DNA of 64,000 nt from assembly GCA_030604885.1 (NCBI GenBank), contig JAUVUZ010000012.1, positions 1-64,000 of the forward strand. The letters are read 5' to 3'. The position numbers were made by a program, and so were the translations under genes. The stretch comes from Alphaproteobacteria bacterium. GTDB lineage: Bacteria; Pseudomonadota; Alphaproteobacteria; Rhodospirillales; Rhodospirillaceae. Positions 1 to 9,218 of this stretch are shown piece by piece. Positions within the stretch are counted from its first letter, which is position 1, and each line of letters opens with the position of its first letter. The notes under the pieces are model-generated. The model ran no database searches, had not been told where the DNA came from, and saw only the letters and a program-made list of their open reading frames with translations.

Positions 1-1574
1 ACGCGGGCGGCGGCCTGACGGTGACGGCGGGCGACGGCGTGGTGGTGGAATACAAGGGAGGCCAAGCCAACCTCGCCGACACCGTCGACCGCCTGAGCGC
101 GGAGCCCGGCCTCGCCTGGCTCAAGGACATGCAATCTCGCAACGACGTCGCCTGGAACGCGGTGGCCGAGGCCCACAAGTCCTGGGACTACAAAAGCCAG
201 GGGCTGACGGGTCCGGCGGCGGCGATGATTACGATCGCCCTTGCCGTCGCGACATACGGAATCGGGGCTGAGATCGGGGCGGCTGCTGGTTTGACCACCA
301 CGACCGCAGCTGCCGGGGGTGGAACTGCATTCACGACGGCAGGTGTCATGGCCAACGCGGCATTCACATCGCTCGTGACCCAGGCGTCGCTCAGCCTCGT
401 CAACAATCAGGGGAATCTCGGAACGGTACTGAAGGACCTCGGTTCGTCCAGCGCCCTGAAGTCGTTGGCGACCGCCGTGGTGACGGCTGGATTGATCGAT
501 GGTCTAGGCTTCGCTGGGGATCCTGCCGCAGCAAAGGGACTTTCTATCGTTGATCGTATTCAGAAGGCAGCGGTGCAACAACTCGCTAAAGCCGCAGTCA
601 ATACCGCGACCAACGTGGTGATCGCCGGCACCCCCCTCAGCGATACGCTCAAGTCGCAGCTCCTTGCAGCGGCGGCGGGAGTGATAGGCCAAGTAGGAGC
701 AACTAAGATTGGCGACCTAGCCAAGGGTGGAGATATCGATCTCGTTACGAAATATATCGCTCATGCGGCGCTGGGGTGTGGTGTTGGAGCCTTAAGTGGC
801 GGTGATTGCGCGTCGGGTGCTACGGGTGCAACAATAGGCGAAGTCGCTGGCCAAATGTATGCGTATCTAAACGGTGGCAACCTTTCACAAGCGGAAATCG
901 ACGGTACTCTGCGAAACTGGCAGAAACAGGGTGTGGATATCGCGGTCCTTTCTGCAGCTCTTGGAGCGCTAATTTCCGGCCTAGACGTCAATACCGCCGC
1001 AGGAACAGCTATGAATGCCGTTCTTTATAATACAATGCAGCATATATCTCGGGGAGTGAATGGTATGGAGACCTTAGCCGAACATAGAGCAACAATTGTT
1101 GAGGAAGATTCTCCTTCTGCGTTTTCGACGGAGTTACAAGATAAGCTCGGCCCACCAGTTCAATTTTCGAACGGCAAATATGGTTATGTTCTGGAATTCC
1201 TAAAATCGGATGGCGATCTGGTGATGGCTGTCAACGCGGATAAAACTGGATCATCCCTTGAAATGTATAATAAAGGGCAATTTTCCGACTTCGGAAAAGT
1301 CGATAATGATTTTTTAGAGCAAAGGCTTCTTCTTGAGTATGCAAATAACAAGGATTTCTCTCAGAAATATCCGAGCGACTTTGCGACGGTGACGTGTGCG
1401 TTTATTTACTGTACTGCGTCATTCTCGAACAGCAACACGATGGCTGACGTGATGTTGAAAAATGCTGGGGTAACAATTCCTGACACTGGCTCCACGCATG
1501 TCCCCGGAGGATTTTATTATAGTACTAACAGATATCGCCAATGGCTCGAAGATAGGGCGAGATCAGGGGAATGA
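1..1574 (+). CDS. C-terminal part of a CdiA / filamentous-haemagglutinin-like exoprotein with a toxin-like tail (5' truncated by window edge)
   Basis: The frame is open to the left edge (frame from base 3), so the listed GTG at 21 is not a real start. Counting from base 21, residues 60-230 form an Ala/Gly-rich hydrophobic stretch typical of the DUF637 haemagglutinin region, followed by a small-residue pretoxin segment to about 330. The motif NAVLYN (residues 332-337) resembles the (E/Q)LYN boundary that precedes CdiA toxin domains in Burkholderia. The last 180 residues are compositionally different: base use turns AT-rich and the protein becomes polar, ending with NSNTMADVMLKNAGV and THVPGG. 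By family analogy the protein is an outer-membrane-exported contact-dependent inhibition effector. I do not recognise the toxin activity. Small membrane-protein genes follow immediately, as expected for immunity genes. The toxin role is inferred from position and composition. Confidence 0.8.
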   Translation, partial: AGGGLTVTAGDGVVVEYKGGQANLADTVDRLSAEPGLAWLKDMQSRNDVAWNAVAEAHKSWDYKSQGLTGPAAAMITIALAVATYGIGAEIGAAAGLTTTTAAAGGGTAFTTAGVMANAAFTSLVTQASLSLVNNQGNLGTVLKDLGSSSALKSLATAVVTAGLIDGLGFAGDPAAAKGLSIVDRIQKAAVQQLAKAAVNTATNVVIAGTPLSDTLKSQLLAAAAGVIGQVGATKIGDLAKGGDIDLVTKYIAHAALGCGVGALSGGDCASGATGATIGEVAGQMYAYLNGGNLSQAEIDGTLRNWQKQGVDIAVLSAALGALISGLDVNTAAGTAMNAVLYNTMQHISRGVNGMETLAEHRATIVEEDSPSAFSTELQDKLGPPVQFSNGKYGYVLEFLKSDGDLVMAVNADKTGSSLEMYNKGQFSDFGKVDNDFLEQRLLLEYANNKDFSQKYPSDFATVTCAFIYCTASFSNSNTMADVMLKNAGVTIPDTGSTHVPGGFYYSTNRYRQWLEDRARSGE

Positions 1575-1575
1575 T

Positions 1576-1974
1576 ATGAAAAAAAATGCAGTATCGTTGA
1601 TCGCGTGTGCAGTTCCAGGTGTAAGTTTGGCTTGTTATATATACATGACACACAAACGCCTTATACGCGATCTTCATATTTTAGACTGTGTGCCACTTGA
1701 TAAATGGGTTGGAGGTGGTTGGGGAACATACACATACTTACTCCATGTAGCATTTCAGCCAACGTGGGTGGCAATGGCATGGTCTTCGTTGCTCGTTCTG
1801 GCGGCGATGTCTTTGAGGGATTCAGTCATTAGGAATAGCCCAATGCACAATGACGAATTTCCTAGTTACTTATTCGTTGTATTTAGAATTTTGTTTTGCT
1901 TTATTCTGGGTCCGCTTATGATTTTCTTGATTAAGATTAGCGGTTACATCTTGGTGCCATGGGAGCGTCCTTAA
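1576..1974 (+). CDS. small integral membrane protein, candidate immunity protein for the upstream toxin
   Basis: The protein has 132 residues. The track starts it at 1498, inside the upstream gene; ATG 1576 is preferred because it lies one base after the CdiA-like stop and is preceded by an AGGGGAAT Shine-Dalgarno-like stretch. Three hydrophobic segments are visible: residues 5-24, about 60-78, and a long one near 95-125. Codon use is AT-rich like the toxin tail and unlike the rest of the window, which suggests the pair was acquired together. I recognise no family. Immunity function is inferred from adjacency: in CDI loci the gene directly downstream of cdiA is cdiI, and membrane immunity proteins are known for toxins acting at the inner membrane. 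Confidence 0.6.
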   Translation: MKKNAVSLIACAVPGVSLACYIYMTHKRLIRDLHILDCVPLDKWVGGGWGTYTYLLHVAFQPTWVAMAWSSLLVLAAMSLRDSVIRNSPMHNDEFPSYLFVVFRILFCFILGPLMIFLIKISGYILVPWERP

Positions 1975-2376
1975 ATGCGCATCAGCAATCGTCGCGGAGA
2001 TATCTCTCTAATTTACCAAGTATCAGATATTGGAATCTCCTCACTTCCTCTCGTTGTTGTTGGCTACTTTAATACATTTTCCGATAAAATCGAAATGGGC
2101 ATGCTGAGTAAGTGCGTGGAGGGGAGTCGTATTTCCGGAATCCTTGCCTTTTCTAATGAAAGAGTTCTCGAATGGAGTATGACCGCAGGTGTCGTGATGA
2201 CGATAACGTTATATTTATACATGAGGTCGTCTTATATATTCATCCATCAACCACAGGAAAGAATGTTGTGCAAAAACAACATAATTACGCTTCTTAAACA
2301 GGTATTGCTATTTACAATTTTTATTGTACCGGTTTCGTATGTGGCCACACTTATAATTCGCTGGAAATTGTTATGA
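1975..2376 (+). CDS. small membrane protein of unknown family in the putative toxin/immunity cluster
   Basis: The protein has 133 residues and its ATG begins at the base right after the previous TAA, so the two genes are almost certainly co-translated. Two strong hydrophobic segments lie in the C-terminal half (around WSMTAGVVMTITLYLYM and VLLFTIFIVPVSYVATLII), with a weaker one near residue 25. Base composition is AT-rich, matching the neighbouring insert. There is no recognisable family. It could be a second immunity protein, a two-component immunity partner, or a helper needed for toxin entry. The sequence alone does not decide between these. Confidence 0.5.
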   Translation: MRISNRRGDISLIYQVSDIGISSLPLVVVGYFNTFSDKIEMGMLSKCVEGSRISGILAFSNERVLEWSMTAGVVMTITLYLYMRSSYIFIHQPQERMLCKNNIITLLKQVLLFTIFIVPVSYVATLIIRWKLL

Positions 2377-2485
2377 GTCGATGCGTGGGGGCGTCGTGGC
2401 AGCGATCGGCTTCGTTTTTTATGCCCGGATTCGCAAGAACATGCCGATTTATAGGGGTTTCGGCCATTTTTCGGTCTTTTAGGAA

Positions 2486-2690
2486 CGCGGGATAGCAACA
2501 GCAAGGAGGGCTACCGCCTCGACGCCCTCAACCACCGTCAGCGCCGTTCGCGATATCGCGATGACCGGCGCCACGCTGACCAATCGAGGGCTGATGGGCA
2601 CCGGCTCGTGGCAGATCTCGGTTTCCAACGGCACGGTGACGCGCTGCTGCGGCGACCTGCCCTCGACGAGAAAAATATACGGTAATAAAT
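2486..2690 (+). pseudogene. possible displaced fragment of haemagglutinin-repeat coding sequence
   Basis: A short GC-rich patch is embedded in the AT-rich island. Read in the frame of the listed ORF at 2561, it gives VRDIAMTGATLTNRGLMGTG, which looks like the beta-helical repeats of filamentous haemagglutinins (RDI..TGATLTN). The frame opens after a TAG at 2480-2482 with no start codon near it and runs into the next gene. It could be the remnant of an older CdiA C-terminus left in front of its own immunity gene, as in orphan cdiA-CT/cdiI modules. The match is by eye and short, so chance similarity remains possible. The rest of 2377-2690 shows nothing else I can identify. Confidence 0.3.
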
Positions 2691-2963
2691 ATGAAGTATG
2701 TATGCGTTGGTATAATAGGCATAATTCCACCCGTTATATGGTGGATGGCGTGGTGTGTCGGTGACTATGTGCGCGGGCCGTATGGGGTGATGGATGTTGT
2801 GGAATTCTTTTATATGTCGTCATGTATTTTGACGATGGTTGTTCATGGGAATGAACTATGGAATTCGATTATCATAACTACAACAATCGCCTTAAACTCA
2901 GCCTTGTATGTGTTTTTATTTTATTTGGTAAGGTGCTTCTTGAGCTTTCGGATGTCCAAATAG
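2691..2963 (+). CDS. small three-helix membrane protein, possible orphan immunity protein
   Basis: The protein has 90 residues, starts at ATG 2691, and has no convincing Shine-Dalgarno. Three hydrophobic helices fill most of it: residues 2-25, about 35-53, and 58-87. It is AT-rich like the two upstream membrane-protein genes, though I see no clear sequence identity with them. It lies directly behind the possible haemagglutinin fragment, the arrangement expected of an orphan toxin/immunity module whose toxin part has decayed. No family is recognised and the function is an inference from context. Confidence 0.45.
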   Translation: MKYVCVGIIGIIPPVIWWMAWCVGDYVRGPYGVMDVVEFFYMSSCILTMVVHGNELWNSIIITTTIALNSALYVFLFYLVRCFLSFRMSK

Positions 2964-3052
2964 TGAGGCGCATATCCGACCATCTCAGATAAGTTGAGGG
3001 GGCTGTAATGGCTGTTAGAAATTACAGTGCCTGAAAGCCGAATTCGGGCGGG

Positions 3053-4624
3053 TCACCCTCGCGTGAAGGTGTCGGCGAAGGCGTGGTCGTCCACGAGGAT
3101 GTGCTGGGCGAACAGTTCGTGGACGACGAAGTGGAAAATCGCGGGCAGGTCGATGCGCCGCGCGCGGTAGAGATCGAGGAGATGCTCCGCCCGGTGGAGC
3201 AGTTGCGCGTGGATCTGCGCGTGGCGTTCGGCGTCGGCGTAGTGCGCCGCCGCGAGCAGGCGGTCCTCGTCGGCGAAATGCGCGCGGGTTTCGTCGAGGA
3301 AGGCTTCCGCCGCTTTCAGCGCCGCCGCATCGTGGCGGGGGCCGCAGCCCAGGGCGAGCAGCCGGTTGGCACTGGCGAACAGCGCCCGGTGCTGGCGGTC
3401 GATCTCCGCGTTCCCTGAAAGATAGGCGTCGCGCCAGATCAGTTGGTAGACCCAGCCGCCGGTTTCCGCCGCGGCGCATTCGGCGAGGACGACGCCGTCG
3501 GCGCAGGTGCGGTTGCGCCCCTCGGTCTTGGCGCGGTAGAGCGCGCGGTCGGCGCGGCGGAACCAGTCGCTCCAGGTGTCGGTGGAGAGGCACGCCGCCA
3601 CGCCGAGGCTGACGTTCACCGGTGCGCCGATGCCGAAATCGTGGCCCGCCACGGCGGCGCGCAGGCGTTCGGCGGTGGCGATCGCCTCCGTCAGGCCGGT
3701 GGTCGGCAGCAGCACCAGGAACTCCTCGCCGCCCCAGCGCCCGAGAACGTCGGTGGCGCGCAGCGAGTCGCGCGCCACCCGGGCGAACGCGACCAGCACC
3801 GCGTCGCCCCGGTCGTGGCCGTGGCGGTCGTTGATGGCCTTGAAGTGGTCGATGTCGACGAGGATCGCCGCCACCGGGTGGCCGTAGCGTTGCAGCCGGG
3901 CGATCTCCCGGCCCACGATCTCCTCCAGGTGGGTGCGGTTCCAGCAGCCGGTCAGCCGGTCGCGCAGCGCCGCGTGGCGCAGTTCGGCGTCCGAGCGTTC
4001 CTTGGTCATCATCAGGAAGCCGTTGGCGATCAGCACGATCACCATGAACACCAGCAGATACGACGCCTGCTGCGTGGCGGAGGACTGGAACGGCGCGCTC
4101 ACCGCGTCGGGGTGGAACAGCGCCACCCACACCCGCCCGGCCAGCATCGCGATCGAGACGACGACCCCGCACGCCACGAGATTGCGCCCGCGCACCGGGG
4201 AGGGGAAGGGGCGTCGCAGCAGGTCCCGCAGGATCAGGAGGTTCTGGACGATGAAGGTGCCGTTGGCGATGACGATGCGGTCCTGAATCCGGTCCATCGA
4301 CAGCGAAAGGCCGAGCGCCACCAGCAGCGGCGGGATCGCCAGCAGCGCCGGGTGGCAGCGCCAGCCGCGAAAGGTGCGGACCGCGAGGAGGAACAGCGCC
4401 TCGGCGACGCCGATCAGGCCGTTGGCGACCACGATCGAGATCCAGTCGGGAATGCCGCCGCGCAGCGCCAGAAGCAGATAGCCGACCGCGTGGCACCCGA
4501 GGGCGCCCGCGAACGCCCGCAGCCCGTCGGCGTTGTCCCGCGCCATCCAACCGATGGTGAGGGACAGGGACGCGCTGATCAGGATGACCATCACGAACAC
4601 GGTCTGGATGTCGAGGTGGATCAT
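3053..4624 (-). CDS. membrane diguanylate cyclase with C-terminal haemerythrin domain
   Basis: The protein has 523 residues; ATG 4624 is chosen over the upstream 4765 start because the hydrophobic N-terminus (MIHLDIQTVFVMVIL) begins there. Residues 1-205 hold about six or seven membrane helices. Residues 220-375 are a GGDEF domain with the active motif GGEEF (298-302) and RATD five residues earlier, the layout of the c-di-GMP inhibitory I-site. Residues about 398-515 form a bacteriohaemerythrin fold with H412, HxxxE (449-453), HxxxH (468-472), H502 and HxxxxD (508-513), the usual ligands for a di-iron, O2-binding site. It should make c-di-GMP from GTP, probably modulated by oxygen or iron binding. 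It is monocistronic, and divergent from the EIIB gene. Confidence 0.92.
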   Translation of the reverse strand: MIHLDIQTVFVMVILISASLSLTIGWMARDNADGLRAFAGALGCHAVGYLLLALRGGIPDWISIVVANGLIGVAEALFLLAVRTFRGWRCHPALLAIPPLLVALGLSLSMDRIQDRIVIANGTFIVQNLLILRDLLRRPFPSPVRGRNLVACGVVVSIAMLAGRVWVALFHPDAVSAPFQSSATQQASYLLVFMVIVLIANGFLMMTKERSDAELRHAALRDRLTGCWNRTHLEEIVGREIARLQRYGHPVAAILVDIDHFKAINDRHGHDRGDAVLVAFARVARDSLRATDVLGRWGGEEFLVLLPTTGLTEAIATAERLRAAVAGHDFGIGAPVNVSLGVAACLSTDTWSDWFRRADRALYRAKTEGRNRTCADGVVLAECAAAETGGWVYQLIWRDAYLSGNAEIDRQHRALFASANRLLALGCGPRHDAAALKAAEAFLDETRAHFADEDRLLAAAHYADAERHAQIHAQLLHRAEHLLDLYRARRIDLPAIFHFVVHELFAQHILVDDHAFADTFTRG

Positions 4625-4856
4625 GCGGGATATCCGGCGTAGGGGACGACCGTCGGCGCCGTGCGCGTTCGCGCCGGTCGCGGGGGAGATGCGGGTGCGC
4701 GCCGAAACGTCCCAGGCTCGCAAGCGGGGACGGACCACCCTGGCACGGCGGCGGGGCGGGATCAAGCCCGGGGCCGGGGGGCGGATTGACGCTTCGGGGA
4801 ATCGCCGTTAGCCTTTTCCGCCGCAACGGCAGCGCCTCCGGGCGGGAAGGTGGGGA

Positions 4857-5201
4857 GTGAGGATCGTCGCGGTGACCGCCTGTCCGACCGGCGTGGCCCT
4901 GACCTACATGGCCGCCGCCCGCCTCGGCGCGGCCGCGCGCGCCCTCGGTCACGGCTTCCGGGTCGAGACCCAGGGGGCGCTGGGGGTGGAGGACCTCCTC
5001 ACCCGCAAGGAGATCGCCCGCGCCGACGTGGTGATCCTCGCCGCCGACGTTCCGGTGCGGGACGCCGGGCGGTTCGACCGCTCGCTCCGCCTCGAGGTCT
5101 CGACCGGCGACGCGATCGCCGCGCCCGAGGCGGTGTTCGCGCGCGCCGAGGCGCTGCTTCGCGGCGCCCGCGGCCCCGCTGCAACACCGCGCAATGTTTA
5201 G
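4857..5201 (+). CDS. stand-alone PTS fructose-type EIIB protein
   Basis: The protein has 114 residues with a GTG start at 4857 preceded by GGGAAGGTGGGGA. It matches the fructose-family EIIB fold: phosphorylatable Cys9 in TACPTG, then YMAAA, VETQG, and [16 protein letters not shown] normally takes phosphate from EIIA and passes it to sugar bound to EIIC, but no EIIC or EIIA partner is adjacent. The nearest PTS genes are the mannitol set about 10 kb away, whose mtlA already contains its own EIIB. It therefore either serves a permease elsewhere or has a regulatory role. A bulged hairpin followed by TTTT lies between it and glmS. Confidence 0.85.
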   Translation: MRIVAVTACPTGVALTYMAAARLGAAARALGHGFRVETQGALGVEDLLTRKEIARADVVILAADVPVRDAGRFDRSLRLEVSTGDAIAAPEAVFARAEALLRGARGPAATPRNV

Positions 5202-5254
5202 TGATTTGCGGCGCGCGCGGCCCCCATGCTAGGGTGCCCGCCGAACATTCACGG

Positions 5255-5284
5255 GACCGGCCGGAGACCTCCGCCGGGTCTTTT
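5255..5284 (+). terminator. weak hairpin plus T run between the EIIB gene and glmS
   Basis: GACC/GGTC outer pairs, a GG/CC step and CGGAG/CTCCG inner pairs (with bulges) form an 11-bp interrupted stem followed by TTTT. It may terminate the EIIB transcript or lie in the glmS leader. Confidence 0.4.
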
Positions 5285-5313
5285 CGGACCTTCCGAATCA
5301 GGGAACACTGTCC

Positions 5314-7137
<1,824 letters not shown>

Positions 7138-7154
7138 CCGCCTGACCACCATCG

Positions 7155-7186
7155 GTCCCGGAACCCCGCGACGGCGGTTCCGGGAC
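7155..7186 (+). terminator. perfect 11-bp hairpin after glmS
   Basis: Arms GTCCCGGAACC (7155-7165) and GGTTCCGGGAC (7176-7186) flank a 10-base loop, 17 bases after the glmS stop. There is no T tract, so it may act as an mRNA 3' stabiliser or a Rho-assisted terminator. Confidence 0.6.
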
Positions 7187-7201
7187 GCTCTCCCTCCGGC
7201 G

Positions 7202-7254
7202 GCATAAACGAAGCATAAAGCCGCGCCCCCGCTTTCCGCATGGAAGCTTTACGC
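7202..7254 (+). promoter_or_regulatory. candidate KdpE operator half-sites upstream of the kdp operon
   Basis: Two identical GCATAAA heptamers start exactly 11 bases apart (7202 and 7213), and an inverted GCTTTACGC (7246-7254) matches the second copy extended to GCATAAAGC with one change. Direct repeats at a helical turn are the usual binding mode of OmpR-type regulators such as KdpE, which is encoded at the end of this operon. Assignment to KdpE is inferred. Confidence 0.45.
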
Positions 7255-7304
7255 CCTCCCGACCGATGTTCGAGGCATCGGTTCCACATGCACGGGAGGA
7301 TGCG

Positions 7305-7388
7305 GTGCTCGACATCCTGTTCATCGGCCTGATCGTCGCGATCTTCGCCTTCGGCGCGCTGATCCTGCGCGCCTGCGCGCGGATGTGA
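7305..7388 (+). CDS. 27-residue single-helix membrane micro-protein leading the kdp operon
   Basis: This ORF is below the track's size limit. GTG 7305 follows a strong GGGAGGA with 5-6 base spacing, and the product MLDILFIGLIVAIFAFGALI ends with LRACARM before TGA 7386-7388. Residues 3-21 form one transmembrane helix with a short positively charged C-terminus. It ends 7 bases before kdpF, which has a similar design (one helix, about 29 residues) but no obvious sequence identity. Its place as first gene of the operon and its good ribosome-binding site suggest it is translated and may be a second small subunit or regulator of the Kdp pump. No established family comes to mind. Confidence 0.5.
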   Translation: MLDILFIGLIVAIFAFGALILRACARM

Positions 7389-7395
7389 GGCGGCG

Positions 7396-7485
7396 ATGGC
7401 GTTCGACCTGATCCTGGGAGGAGCGGTGGCGGTGGCGCTGCTCGGCTTCCTGGTCTACGTCCTGTTCCATCCCGAGCGGTTCTAG
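7396..7485 (+). CDS. kdpF: potassium-transporting ATPase small subunit KdpF
   Basis: The protein has 29 residues ([20 protein letters not shown] then YVLFHPERF) and is too short for the ORF track. It is a single transmembrane helix with the YVLFHPERF tail characteristic of KdpF, the peptide that stabilises the KdpABC complex. It lies 10 bases upstream of kdpA, whose start is preceded by AGGAGAG. Identification rests on the motif and on the invariant position before kdpA. Confidence 0.9.
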   Translation: MAFDLILGGAVAVALLGFLVYVLFHPERF

Positions 7486-7495
7486 GAGAGCATCC

Positions 7496-9205
7496 ATGGA
7501 CGCCACGGGCATCCTGCAAATTCTCGTCTACCTCGCGCTGGTGGCGGCGCTCACGCCGCTGGTGGGCGGTTACCTGGCGCGGATCTTCGACGGCCGGGCG
7601 CGCTGGCTCGGCTGGATCGAGCGGCCGATCTACCGCCTGTGCGGCGTCTCGCCCGAGCGCGAGCAGCATTGGAGCGCCTACGCCGCCTCGCTGCTCGCCT
7701 TCAACCTCGCGGGCGCGCTGCTGCTCTACGGCCTGCTGCGCCTCCAGGCGTGGCTGCCCCTCAACCCGGAGGGGATGGCGGCGGTGGCGCCGCCGCTCGC
7801 GTTCAACACCGCCGTCAGCTTCGTCACCAACACCAACTGGCAGGCCTACGGCGGCGAGACCGCCCTCGGCTACTTCGTGCAGATGACCGGCATGACGGTG
7901 CAGAACTTCGCCTCCGCCGCCACCGGCATCGCCGTCGCCGCCGCGCTGATCCGCGGCTTCGCGCGCGGTTCGGCCAAGACGGTGGGCCACTTCGCGGTGG
8001 ACGCGGTGCGCGTCACCCTCTACCTGCTGCTGCCGGTGTGCGTTCTCGGCGCGCTGGCGCTGGTGTGGCTCGGGGTGCCGCAGAACTTCGACCCCGCCAC
8101 CGCCGCCGTCACCCTCGAGGGCGCGCAGCAGACCATCGCCCAGGGGCCGGTGGCGAGCCAGATGTTCATCAAGCACCTCGGCACCAACGGCGGAGGCTTT
8201 TTCAACGCCAACGCCGCGCACCCGTTCGAGAACCCCTCGGCGCTGGTCAACCTGATCCACATGCTTGCGATCTTCGCCATCGGCGCGGGGCTGACCAACG
8301 CCTTCGGGCGGATGGTGGGCGACGTGCGCCAGGGCTGGGCGATCCTCGGCGCGATGGCGCTGCTGTTCGTCGCGGGGACGTTCGCCCTGTGGGCGGCGGA
8401 CGCGGCGGCCAACCCGGCGTTCGCGGGCCTGGGGGTGGACCAGGCGGCCAACCCCTGGCAGCCGGGCGGTAACATGGAGGGCAAGGAGGTGCGCTTCGGC
8501 ATCGCCGCCTCGGCCCTGTTCGCCGCCGTCACCACCGCCGCCAGCTGCGGCGCGGTGGTGGCGATGCACGACAGCCTGATGCCCCTCGCCGGGCTGGTGC
8601 CGCTGGTCAACATCCTCCTGGGTGAGGTGGTGGTTGGGGGCGTCGGCGCCGGGCTTTACGGCATGCTGGTGTTCGCGGTGCTGGCGGTGTTCATCGCCGG
8701 GCTGATGGTGGGCCGCACCCCCGAATACCTCGGCAAGAAGATCGAGGCGCGAGAGATCAAGCTGGCGGTGATCGCGATCCTGTCGCTGCCGGTGGGGGTG
8801 CTCGGCCTCGGCGCCCTCGGCATGGCGTTCGGTGCGGGCGCGATCCAGGACGCGGGGCCGCACGGCCTCTCCGAACTGCTCTACGCCTACGCCTCGGCCA
8901 CCGGCAACAATGGCTCGGCGTTCGCGGGCTTCGGCGCCGACACGCCGCTGCACGACATCCTGCTCGGCCTTGCCATGGGCGTCGGCCGCTATGCGGTGAT
9001 CGTACCGGTGCTGGCGCTCGCCGGATCGGCGGCGGCCAAGCCGCGCATTCCCGCCTCGGCCGGCACCTTCCCCACCCATGGCGGGCTGTTCGTCGGCCTG
9101 CTGGTGGCGGTGGTGCTGGTGGTGGGCGGCCTCACCTTCTTCCCGGTTCTCGCTCTCGGGCCGCTGGCCGAGCACTTCGCGCTCGCCGCCGCGGTCCTCT
9201 ATTGA
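7496..9205 (+). CDS. kdpA: potassium-transporting ATPase subunit KdpA (K+ channel-like subunit)
   Basis: The protein has 569 residues. Multiple membrane helices and the pore-loop motifs of the KdpA superfamily are visible: [49 protein letters not shown], and [14 protein letters not shown]. KdpA selects and passes K+ in the high-affinity KdpFABC complex of the inner membrane. The gene starts at an ATG 10 bases after kdpF and ends 13 bases before kdpB, in one operon. There is nothing unusual in length or motifs. Confidence 0.97.
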   Translation: MDATGILQILVYLALVAALTPLVGGYLARIFDGRARWLGWIERPIYRLCGVSPEREQHWSAYAASLLAFNLAGALLLYGLLRLQAWLPLNPEGMAAVAPPLAFNTAVSFVTNTNWQAYGGETALGYFVQMTGMTVQNFASAATGIAVAAALIRGFARGSAKTVGHFAVDAVRVTLYLLLPVCVLGALALVWLGVPQNFDPATAAVTLEGAQQTIAQGPVASQMFIKHLGTNGGGFFNANAAHPFENPSALVNLIHMLAIFAIGAGLTNAFGRMVGDVRQGWAILGAMALLFVAGTFALWAADAAANPAFAGLGVDQAANPWQPGGNMEGKEVRFGIAASALFAAVTTAASCGAVVAMHDSLMPLAGLVPLVNILLGEVVVGGVGAGLYGMLVFAVLAVFIAGLMVGRTPEYLGKKIEAREIKLAVIAILSLPVGVLGLGALGMAFGAGAIQDAGPHGLSELLYAYASATGNNGSAFAGFGADTPLHDILLGLAMGVGRYAVIVPVLALAGSAAAKPRIPASAGTFPTHGGLFVGLLVAVVLVVGGLTFFPVLALGPLAEHFALAAAVLY

Positions 9206-9218
9206 GGAGTCTCTCCCG

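Noticed and set aside
5202-5313. glmS ribozyme or riboswitch
   Set aside because: Only a bulged hairpin with TTTT is seen; the ribozyme is a Gram-positive feature and no core resemblance was recognised.
7305-7485. Treating the two small ORFs as one kdpF with a frameshift
   Set aside because: Each has its own start and stop and a complete single helix; the second alone matches KdpF.
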